Shown here in pieces: positions 6,070 to 11,202 of a DNA stretch of 11,202 nt. The position numbers and the translations under genes were made by a program. Numbering within the stretch: position 1 is the stretch's first letter; each line of letters begins with the position of its first letter. The notes beneath the pieces were generated by a model. That model saw nothing but the letters and a program-made list of their open reading frames with translations, was not told the DNA's origin and did not search any database. Source of the stretch: JACDAN01 sp046729215 (GTDB lineage Bacteria; Actinomycetota; Thermoleophilia; Gaiellales; Gaiellaceae); the NCBI GenBank assembly GCA_046729215.1, contig JBKPGE010000310.1, positions 1 through 11,202 of the forward strand, in the 5' to 3' direction.

Positions 6070-7032
6070 TTAGCTCACTGCCGCGGCGATCGGCTCGGCG
6101 CTGTGCTCTAGCTCCAGGCACAGCTCCTGCGCCAGCTCGACAAAGGCCTCGGCTGCGGGCAGTCGGTACCGGTCGCGGTGCCACGCCATCGCGATCACGC
6201 GCGGTGGCACCTTTGGGCTAAGCGGCAGGGCGACGACCCGCTCGTCGTTCGAATCAACGGCGAGCTCTGGAAGCAGTGCAATCCCGGCCCCGGCCGCGAC
6301 CATGCCGTGCACGATGTTGTTCTCGTCCAGGTTGTAGACATAGTTCGGCTCGAGCCCGCGTGCGCGGAAGTGCGCGTGTATCTGCTCGAGGCTCGGGCAC
6401 AGCCGCGGCGCGATCAAGGGCAAGCCGGCGACTTCGGGCAGCGGCGGCGCGTCGAGTCGGGCTGCGAGTGATGAGTCGCGCGGAACGAGAAGGACCCACG
6501 GATCACGCATCAGCTCCACCATCGCGAACGGGCCCTCGCGCAGTGGGGGCATCGCGAAGGTCAGATCGAGGTCGCCACGCTCGACGGCGGCCAGCAGAGA
6601 AGGATCCGACACCGATTCCTCCAGCTGAACCTCTACACCCGGCCACGCGGCCGCGAAACGGCGGAGCAACGTCGGCAGGACGCGGGCGCCGACGCTCTGG
6701 AAGGTGCCGACGCGAAGCCTCCCGGCTCCACCATCGACGATCGCGGCGACGTCAGCCTCCGCTGCCTTCAGCCGCGCCATGATCGCCTCCGCATGAAGGA
6801 GGACGAGCCGGCCGGCGTCTGTCAGCGACACCGCGCGCGGACCGCCGGGCCGTTCGATCAGCTTCGCGCCGACCAGACGCTCGAGAGTCGCGATCTGCTG
6901 CGAGATCGCCGACTGCGTGTAGCCAAGGCGCGCCGCGGCACCGCGGAAGCTCGCCTCCTCGGCGACCGCCTCGAGCGCCGCCAGATGGCGCAATTCGATC
7001 CCGAGCCAGCGATCGAGTTCCATGATCATCAT
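6070..7032 (-). CDS. LysR-type transcriptional regulator
   Basis: This 320-residue protein is of standard LTTR length. Residues 12-70 are the winged helix-turn-helix: LRHLAALEAVAEEASFRGAA, then ARLGYTQSAISQQIATLERL and SLTDAGRLVLLHAEAI. The effector-binding half starts at GRLRVGTFQS (about 104) and has the usual periplasmic-binding-like two-lobe pattern, including RGDLDLTF and GMVAAGAGIALLPELAV. Three ATG codons compete (7032, 7029, 7023). None has a clear Shine-Dalgarno. A TANNNT-like TATCGT ends 5 bases before the second ATG. The first is listed. The gene is divergent from a 40-codon membrane peptide, with a T-N11-A dyad between them, the arrangement in which LTTRs usually repress themselves and activate the divergent gene. 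The downstream neighbour on the same strand is the broken DUF6308-like gene. The effector is unknown. Confidence 0.93.
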   Translation of the reverse strand: MMIMELDRWLGIELRHLAALEAVAEEASFRGAAARLGYTQSAISQQIATLERLVGAKLIERPGGPRAVSLTDAGRLVLLHAEAIMARLKAAEADVAAIVDGGAGRLRVGTFQSVGARVLPTLLRRFAAAWPGVEVQLEESVSDPSLLAAVERGDLDLTFAMPPLREGPFAMVELMRDPWVLLVPRDSSLAARLDAPPLPEVAGLPLIAPRLCPSLEQIHAHFRARGLEPNYVYNLDENNIVHGMVAAGAGIALLPELAVDSNDERVVALPLSPKVPPRVIAMAWHRDRYRLPAAEAFVELAQELCLELEHSAEPIAAAVS

Positions 7033-7048
7033 GAACGATAGCTGGATT

Positions 7049-7065
7049 TGTGCTTATCAAGCACA
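7049..7065. promoter_or_regulatory. LysR-type operator: 7-bp dyad with T-N11-A core
   Basis: TGTGCTT-ATC-AAGCACA is a perfect 7-bp inverted repeat. Inside it TGCTTATCAAGCA (7051-7063) has the exact T-N11-A geometry of LTTR recognition boxes. It lies 17 bases upstream of the LysR start and 19 upstream of the small membrane ORF. This is the classic position for autoregulation and for control of the divergent gene. The motif is seen directly; binding is inference. Confidence 0.6.
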
Positions 7066-7083
7066 CTCAGGCAATGTGTGTTG

Positions 7084-7206
7084 ATGGGAGTCTTGATCCT
7101 GATGGTCTTGGTGCTCGTGCTTGGCCCGCTCGCACTCGTCTACGGCGTCGATTCCCGACGCTCGGACGGGCGCAGCTGGTGGCCTGGCGACCGGCGCGCG
7201 CACTGA
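7084..7206 (+). CDS. Small single-pass membrane protein, 40 residues
   Basis: ATG 7084 to TGA 7204-7206 encodes 40 residues. It begins MGVLILMVLVLVLGPLALVY, a clean hydrophobic helix of about 19 residues. GVDSRRSDGRSWWPGDRRAH follows, a charged tail rich in Arg and Trp. This layout (hydrophobic N-terminus, ...GPLAL.(Y/F)G.DSR... junction, basic Trp-containing tail) resembles small unnamed membrane proteins I recall from actinobacteria, so I think it is a real gene. TTG 7081 directly before the ATG is an alternative start. No strong ribosome binding site is visible. It is divergent from the LysR gene and shares the T-N11-A dyad with it. Orientation of the basic tail predicts it stays in the cytosol. 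Function unknown. Confidence 0.55.
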   Translation: MGVLILMVLVLVLGPLALVYGVDSRRSDGRSWWPGDRRAH

Positions 7207-7208
7207 CG

Positions 7209-7223
7209 GCCGAACCGATCGGC
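7209..7223 (+). terminator. Short hairpin after the small membrane ORF
   Basis: GCCGA (7209-7213) and TCGGC (7219-7223) form a 5-bp stem with a 5-base loop, starting 3 bases after the stop codon of the 40-residue ORF. There is no T-run. It is weak evidence for a transcript end, mainly notable for its position. Confidence 0.25.
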
Positions 7224-7267
7224 GGCACAAACGGGCATAAGAGCTCGAGGCCCGGCGCCAGCCCCGA

Positions 7268-7297
7268 TTGAAAAGAGACCACCAACCGGGATAGCCT
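7268..7297 (+). promoter_or_regulatory. Promoter TTGAAA-N18-TAGCCT, probably leaderless
   Basis: A -35 hexamer TTGAAA (7268-7273) and a -10 hexamer TAGCCT (7292-7297) are separated by 18 bases. The -10 ends 7 bases before ATG 7305, which puts the transcription start at the start codon. No Shine-Dalgarno lies upstream of that ATG. This is the best sigma-70-like promoter in the window. Confidence 0.55.
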
Positions 7298-7304
7298 CCC
7301 GCCG

Positions 7305-7796
7305 ATGGGAGCGGCAAGACGAGCACGCGATCCAGATGAGCGCCCTTCGCTTCAGATGCTCATGCGGCGTTCGTGGGAACGGCCGACTCAGAGTGATTGG
7401 GCTGCCGTCCTCGCGACGCTTCCCCTTTTCTCGGGGCTGAGCAAGCGTCAGCTTCGCGCCCTTGCAAAGCTCGCGATGGTCGTCGACTACTCGCCGGGAG
7501 AGGTCATCGTCCAGACCGGCGACCGAGGCGATTCGTTCTATCTGATGCTCGAGGGTCGAGCTCGCGTTCTCGGCAAGTCGCGGGTCTTGCGGCCGGGCGA
7601 CTTCTTCGGCGAGATGGCACTGGTTGACGGCGGCCCCCGGTCGGCGACGATCACCGCGACGAACGCCGTGCGAGTGATGAACCTGCCTCGCCGCGCGTTC
7701 TTGAGGGCGCTGAAGCAGGATCCGCAGATCGGCCTCACGATCATGGAGACCCTCGCCGGGCGCGTGCGACGACTCGAACGAGCCACTTCCTCGTAG
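7305..7796 (+). CDS. Stand-alone cyclic-nucleotide-binding domain protein (CRP/FNR-type beta-barrel)
   Basis: The product is 163 residues. Residues about 36-155 are one cNMP-binding beta-barrel: LATLPLFSGLSKRQLRALAK, YSPGEVIVQTGDRGDSFYLM, LRPGDFFGEMALVDGG and PRSATITATNAVRVMNLPR. The phosphate-binding cassette is complete: G102-E103 in FGEMAL and R112 in PRSAT, the residues that hold the cyclic phosphate and ribose in true binders. It should therefore bind cAMP or a related nucleotide. There is no helix-turn-helix, kinase, channel or other output domain after the C-helix, so it is a sensor or partner subunit, not a CRP-like transcription factor. The start at 7305 is favoured by a promoter whose -10 ends 7 bases upstream; ATG 7356 and 7362 are alternatives. 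It is convergent with the FAD oxidoreductase, with one base between the stop codons. Confidence 0.88.
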   Translation: MGAARRARDPDERPSLQMLMRRSWERPTQSDWAAVLATLPLFSGLSKRQLRALAKLAMVVDYSPGEVIVQTGDRGDSFYLMLEGRARVLGKSRVLRPGDFFGEMALVDGGPRSATITATNAVRVMNLPRRAFLRALKQDPQIGLTIMETLAGRVRRLERATSS

Positions 7797-7797
7797 C

Positions 7798-9207
7798 TCA
7801 AGCCATAACGGATTGCTTGCACCGGAAGACGTTCGAAGGGTCGTACTTCGCCTTGACGCGCCGTAAGCGGTCGTAGTTCGGCCCGTGGTACGCGCGAGCC
7901 CAGTCGGTGAGGTCCGGATCGGGGAAGTTGGCATAAACACCCCCCGATCCATAGGGATGCAGGAGCGCCCAGGATCGTTTCAACCAGTCGCGCGGGGCGT
8001 CGCCCTCGAACGTGAGGTCGGGGTCGATGACGAGTAGGTGTTGGATCAGGAAGAGCTCGTCGCGGTGAGGGAAGGCGGTGGCGTCAGTCCGCACTCTGTT
8101 GTATGCCCCACCCCAGGGCGTAAACGTGACCTCGCGCGCTTCGCCGCCACCCAATGACCCTGAGAGGTTTCCCACGAGCGCGGCGATCGCCTCCGGAGGC
8201 AGCGGCCGACGGAAGAACTCCGATTTCGTGAAGAGGTGACCGCGCGGCCGCTGTTCTGGAGAGACGTGTTCGTCAGGAGCGCTCGCGGTTCCGAGCTCGT
8301 CGAGGTATCGCTTCGCCTCTCGGTAGCGCATGTGACGCTGAGTCGCCGATGTGGGTTCCGCGCCGGCCTGAGCAACCAGTTGGTCGAGGAGCACAGCGGC
8401 GTCGGCTTCGCTGCCGTGCCAAGCACCGATCAACTCGACAAGAGGCAGCTCGCCGTCGCCACGCGCGGTTAGTCGCAGGGTGGCGTCGAGCTCGTCGGGT
8501 CCGGTGGGCACCGACGCCAGCCAGGCCTCGACCAACGCTGCGGCGTATGCCAATGGCCACGTTAGGTGGAAGATCGTTGTGGCCGGCGCCTGCACGGTCC
8601 GAAAGACGAACGAGGTGACGACGCCGAAGTTGCCACCGCCGCCGCCACGTAGCGCCCAGAACAGCTCTTCATCGTGGTGCTCGTCGCAGTGGACAAGCCT
8701 GCCATCGGCCAACACGACATCGGCTTCGAGGAGGTGGTCGCAAGTCAGCCCGTACATGCGGCCGAGGATCCCGATTCCACCGCCGAGGGCGAGGCCGCCG
8801 ATTCCGACCGAGGGACCGCAGCCGGCGGGGATGGTGAGGCCCTGCTCGTGCAGCGCGTCGTAGAGATCGCCGAGCCGAGCGCCCGCTCCGACAGTTGCGA
8901 GGCCGTCCGCGAACGACACAAATGACATCGGGGTCACGTCGATGACGATCCCCTGGGTCACGGAGCGGCCGGCTACGGAGTGCCCCCCGCTCCGGACTGC
9001 GGTCTCCAGACGGGCCCGCCCTGCGAACGCGATCGTCGCGGAAACGTCGTCGGGGGACCTACACAAGACGACCGCCGCTGGTCGCACATCATCGAAGCGC
9101 GCCATCGCCGACTTGCGCACCGATTCGTACTCCGGAGAATCCGGGAGAACGACCGCGCCGCCGATCGCCCCTTCGAGAGCTTCCCAGTCAGCAGTTCTAC
9201 GTGTCAT
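7798..9207 (-). CDS. FAD-dependent oxidoreductase of the berberine-bridge-enzyme (BBE/PCMH) type
   Basis: This 469-residue flavoenzyme is related to 6-hydroxynicotine oxidase, hexose oxidases and berberine bridge enzymes, which oxidise alcohols, sugars or amines and reduce O2. Seen: the PCMH FAD domain, with PAAVVLCRSPDDVSATIAFA and RSGGHSVAGRS (H76, the usual 8-alpha-histidyl FAD attachment); then GCGPSVGIGGLALGGGIGIL (C130); WALRGGGGGNFGVVTSF; and the BBE C-terminal box GPNYDRLRRVKAKYDPSNVF (442-461). C130 lies one residue before the position where bicovalent relatives (G-x-C-P) have their second flavin link, so only the His link is predicted with confidence. ATG 9207 was chosen because the frame open to 9375 adds a low-complexity Arg-rich stretch unlike the family. 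No ribosome binding site is evident. No signal peptide is seen. It is divergent from the amidohydrolase gene. Substrate unknown. Confidence 0.92.
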   Translation of the reverse strand: MTRRTADWEALEGAIGGAVVLPDSPEYESVRKSAMARFDDVRPAAVVLCRSPDDVSATIAFAGRARLETAVRSGGHSVAGRSVTQGIVIDVTPMSFVSFADGLATVGAGARLGDLYDALHEQGLTIPAGCGPSVGIGGLALGGGIGILGRMYGLTCDHLLEADVVLADGRLVHCDEHHDEELFWALRGGGGGNFGVVTSFVFRTVQAPATTIFHLTWPLAYAAALVEAWLASVPTGPDELDATLRLTARGDGELPLVELIGAWHGSEADAAVLLDQLVAQAGAEPTSATQRHMRYREAKRYLDELGTASAPDEHVSPEQRPRGHLFTKSEFFRRPLPPEAIAALVGNLSGSLGGGEAREVTFTPWGGAYNRVRTDATAFPHRDELFLIQHLLVIDPDLTFEGDAPRDWLKRSWALLHPYGSGGVYANFPDPDLTDWARAYHGPNYDRLRRVKAKYDPSNVFRCKQSVMA

Positions 9208-9242
9208 GCGAAAGAGAGGTGCGGGTCGGCCGAATGATCGGG

Positions 9243-9274
9243 TTTTGTTTGTTCCGCGCGCGTGTGTAACAAAA
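9243..9274. repeat. AT-rich inverted repeat in the divergent intergenic region
   Basis: TTTTGTT (9243-9249) and AACAAAA (9268-9274) form 7-bp arms separated by 18 bases, within the 145-base gap between the FAD oxidoreductase and amidohydrolase starts. T- and A-runs are rare in this GC-rich window. The arm spacing would place the two half-sites on one face of the helix. This is a plausible regulator site or promoter region; no clear -35/-10 pair is readable. Confidence 0.35.
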
Positions 9275-9341
9275 AAGGGCGAGCGCGGTCGCTGGACAGG
9301 TGAGGCCCGCGTGCCCCGGGCGACTGCTCTCGCCAGGGGTC

Positions 9342-9347
9342 TAGCCT
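9342..9347 (+). promoter_or_regulatory. Candidate -10 element (TAGCCT) close to the amidohydrolase start
   Basis: TAGCCT is identical to the -10 proposed for the cNMP-binding gene. It ends 5 bases before GTG 9353 and 8 before GTG 9356, a leaderless arrangement. No convincing -35 is seen at the right distance. The competing view is GTG 9311 preceded by GGTGAGG (9300-9306), which would put this hexamer inside the gene. Confidence 0.35.
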
Positions 9348-9352
9348 TCGCG

Positions 9353-10060
9353 GTGGTGCGAGCACCACTAACCATTGCTGCTGCTCAGCCGGCGTGCACG
9401 GCCAAGGACGTGCGTGCGAATGCACTCGAGCACGCGCGCATCATCCGCGCCGCTGACGCGCAGTTGGTGGTCTTTCCAGAGCTGTCTCTGACCGGCTACG
9501 AGCTCGACGCCGATGTCCTGTCGCCGGACGACGAGGAGCTGGACGTAATGGTCGAGGCGTGCAAGGAGACCAGAGGCGTCGCGCTGGTCGGCGCTCCCGT
9601 CGAGGACGAGGACGGGAAGGCACACATCGGCATGCTGCGCGTAAGGTCCGGCGGCGTCGAGATCGCCTACCTCAAGTCCCATCTCGGGGGCGACGAGCCG
9701 ACCCGCTTCACGCCCGGCAACGGACCCGCGGCAATCGAGTTAGACGGCTGGCGCGTCGGACTCGGGATCTGCAAGGACACCGGCGTTGAGCAGCACGTCG
9801 CGGACAGCGCAGCCCTTGGTCTGGATCTGTACGTCGCAGCGCTCGTGCACCGTTCGGAGGAACGCGACATGCAGGAGGAGCGTGGCCTCAGGATCGCGCG
9901 CGAATGCCAGGCCTACGTCGCGTTCGCCAGCTTCGCCGGGCCGACGGGCGGCGGCTTCGACCGGACAGCGGCGCAGTCATCGATCTGGGCGCCGGACGGC
10001 ACGCTCCTCGGGCGCGCGGGAGTCGAACCGGGCGAGTTCGCGCGCGCGTTGCTGACGTAG
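9353..10060 (+). CDS. Carbon-nitrogen hydrolase (nitrilase superfamily)
   Basis: The product is 235 residues, short but complete for a single-domain nitrilase-superfamily amidase. The Glu-Lys-Cys catalytic triad is intact: E43 in VVFPELSLTGYEL, K108 in AYLKSHLGG and C140 in VGLGICKDTG. The fold continues with LGLDLYVAALVH, ARECQAYVAFASFAG and SSIWAPDGTLLGRAG, the usual S-x-I-x-x-P-D-G strand. It should cleave a C-N amide or nitrile bond in a small cytosolic molecule. GICKD in place of the commoner GICYD suggests a branch away from classic omega-amidases. GTG 9353 or 9356 begins just before the first strand (LTIAAAQ). GTG 9311 would add 14 residues and has an SD-like GGTGAGG. The frame open back to 8942 is antisense to the FAD gene and was rejected. 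It is divergent from the FAD oxidoreductase and ends 5 bases from the convergent exporter. Substrate unknown. Confidence 0.92.
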   Translation: MVRAPLTIAAAQPACTAKDVRANALEHARIIRAADAQLVVFPELSLTGYELDADVLSPDDEELDVMVEACKETRGVALVGAPVEDEDGKAHIGMLRVRSGGVEIAYLKSHLGGDEPTRFTPGNGPAAIELDGWRVGLGICKDTGVEQHVADSAALGLDLYVAALVHRSEERDMQEERGLRIARECQAYVAFASFAGPTGGGFDRTAAQSSIWAPDGTLLGRAGVEPGEFARALLT

Positions 10061-10065
10061 GTTCC

Positions 10066-11202
10066 TCACCCGGCCTCCGTGAGCTGTTCCGGCGGGCCCT
10101 CTACAACCTCGCCGTGAGTCGCCTCGACCGAGTCGGCGAGTCCTCGGAGCAGGACCGCGCTCAGCACAGCCGCTCCGGCAGCGAATGCAGCGCCCACGAG
10201 AAACGCGACGTGGTATCCGCCGGTCAGCGCGCCGAGCTGGGTCTCTCCGGAGGCGAGCAGGGTCTCGGTTCGTGAGGCGGCGAGGCTGGCGAGGATCGCC
10301 AAGCCCAGAGCACCGCCCATCATGAACGACGTGTTGACCACGCCTGACGCCAGCCCGGCGTCACTCGGCTCGACGTCGCTCATCGCCGCGAGCAGCACCG
10401 GATTGAGGGCCATGCCGGAGCCGAAGCCGAGAAGGATCATGCTCGGGAGCACGTCCACGATGAAGCTGCCGTCGACCGGGGCTCGCGCGAACAGCGCCAA
10501 CCCTGCTGCGGCGAGCAGCAGCCCCGTCGCAAGCGGTGCCCTGATGCCGAAGCGCAGCACGAGCTTGGCGGACAGACCGAGCGAAAGGACGGCCATGATC
10601 AGATTGGCCGGCAGGAAGGCGAGCCCGACCTGCAGTGGGCTGTAGCCGAGCACGAGTTGCAGATAGAGGGCCGAGAGGAAGAACCAGGCAAACATCGCGG
10701 CCGCCCACAGGACGCCGACGACGTTCGAGGTCGAGACGTTTCGCAGTCGGAAGATGCCGAGCGGGACGAGCGGCGCCAACGCCCTCGCCTCGATCGCAAG
10801 GAACGAACCCAGGAGCACGCCAGCAGCAGCCAGCAGTCCCAGAGTGCGAGCAGAGGTCCACCCCACGTCGTTGCCGTTCACGATCGCGTAGACCGCGAGC
10901 ATCAGCGAGGTGGTGACGGTGACGGCGCCGGCGACGTCGACCCGCCGTGACTCGGGCGCGACGTGGTCTCCTGGGAGCACGAGCCTCGATAGGACGAGGA
11001 CGGCGATCCCGATCGGGACGTTTACGAGGAAGATCCAGTGCCAGTTCAGGGCGTCAGTCAGGATTCCGCCAAGCAGCACGCCGATCGTCCCACCACCCGC
11101 GGCGACGAAACCGAAGACTCCCATCGCCTTCGCGCGCTCCGTCGGCTCGGTAAAGAGCGTGACGATCAGCGAGAGCGCGACCGCCGAGGCAATGGCGCCG
11201 CC
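10066..11202 (-). CDS. Second DHA2-family MFS exporter, partial (N-terminus beyond the right edge)
   Basis: The frame is open to the last base, so only the C-terminal 378 residues are seen, corresponding to residue about 130 onward of the first exporter. Missing are TM1-4 including motif A. Present are motif C-like AGGGTIGVLLGGILTDALNW (TM5) and the remaining helices to a short acidic tail ending EGPPEQLTEAG. It is a close paralogue of the exporter at 2596-4152, sharing long identical blocks such as AMFAWFFLSALYLQLVLGYS, the following PLQVGLAFLP, and GLSAKLVLRFGIR. The C-terminal tails and the loop after TM6 (GDHVAPES versus GERGATAA) differ most. Its stop is 5 bases from the amidohydrolase stop. 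Whether it too has a RibD_C gene or XRE regulator upstream lies outside the window. Substrate unknown. Confidence 0.93.
   Translation of the reverse strand, partial: GGAIASAVALSLIVTLFTEPTERAKAMGVFGFVAAGGGTIGVLLGGILTDALNWHWIFLVNVPIGIAVLVLSRLVLPGDHVAPESRRVDVAGAVTVTTSLMLAVYAIVNGNDVGWTSARTLGLLAAAGVLLGSFLAIEARALAPLVPLGIFRLRNVSTSNVVGVLWAAAMFAWFFLSALYLQLVLGYSPLQVGLAFLPANLIMAVLSLGLSAKLVLRFGIRAPLATGLLLAAAGLALFARAPVDGSFIVDVLPSMILLGFGSGMALNPVLLAAMSDVEPSDAGLASGVVNTSFMMGGALGLAILASLAASRTETLLASGETQLGALTGGYHVAFLVGAAFAAGAAVLSAVLLRGLADSVEATHGEVVEGPPEQLTEAG

Noticed and set aside
8942..9352. N-terminal extension of the amidohydrolase frame from 8942
   Set aside because: It lies antisense to the FAD oxidoreductase's N-terminal domain and shows no family similarity. 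The nitrilase fold begins only at about 9360.
9208..9375. Extension of the FAD oxidoreductase to 9375
   Set aside because: The additional residues are an Arg/Ala/Pro-rich stretch across the divergent promoter region. It is not a recognisable signal peptide, and the family normally starts close to ATG 9207.
1..11202. CRISPR array, tRNA or rRNA gene, insertion sequence, integrase or attachment site
   Set aside because: I saw no regularly spaced direct repeats, cloverleaf-like sequence, transposase or integrase motifs, or terminal inverted repeats. The only large repeat is the exporter duplication.

Overview
The window is GC-rich (mostly G or C at third codon positions) and carries actinobacterial-type genes: a DUF6308-like protein, a MmyB-type XRE regulator, EmrB/QacA-type (DHA2) exporters and a tiny membrane protein ending in a basic, Trp-rich tail. 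Several genes appear to start on leaderless transcripts. I infer an actinobacterium, possibly Thermoleophilia-like. That placement is inference from gene content and style. I see no rRNA, tRNA, CRISPR array, transposase, integrase or replication origin.

Layout. (1) 2-539 (+): C-terminal part of a secreted BNR/sialidase-like protein entering from the left edge, whose last 30 or so codons lie in a shifted frame, followed by a perfect 15-bp hairpin. (2) 772-4339 (-): a small operon reading leftwards: a decayed dihydrofolate-reductase-family (RibD_C) remnant with an excellent ribosome binding site, a 14-TM DHA2 exporter, and a GH15 glucoamylase/trehalase-like enzyme. A divergent XRE/MmyB regulator (4476-5291, +) sits upstream, and a perfect 6-3-6 palindrome lies in the shared intergenic region. 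(3) 5343-5975 (-): a DUF6308-like gene broken by one in-frame TAA. (4) 6070-7032 (-): a LysR regulator, divergent from a 40-codon membrane peptide (7084-7206, +), with a T-N11-A palindrome between them. (5) 7305-7796 (+): a stand-alone cyclic-nucleotide-binding domain protein with a readable promoter. (6) 7798-9207 (-): a berberine-bridge-type FAD oxidoreductase, divergent from (7) 9353-10060 (+), a nitrilase-superfamily amidohydrolase. (8) 10066-11202 (-): a second DHA2 exporter, cut by the right edge and a close paralogue of the first.

How the genes may work together. The clearest unit is regulator - divergent exporter - GH15 enzyme, with the XRE/MmyB protein as the likely local regulator. 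Two near-identical exporters in the same orientation bracket LysR, cNMP-binding, FAD-oxidoreductase and amidohydrolase genes, so this looks like a stress, detoxification or small-molecule-handling island built partly by duplication. Three reading frames (sialidase-like, DHFR-like, DUF6308-like) are broken in three different ways: frameshift, deletions and nonsense codon. The region is therefore either decaying or contains assembly errors.

I found no convincing new multi-gene system. The most unusual structure is the DHFR remnant, which now forms two tiny ORFs linked to the exporter by two consecutive GTGA stop/start overlaps. It may act as a translational leader.
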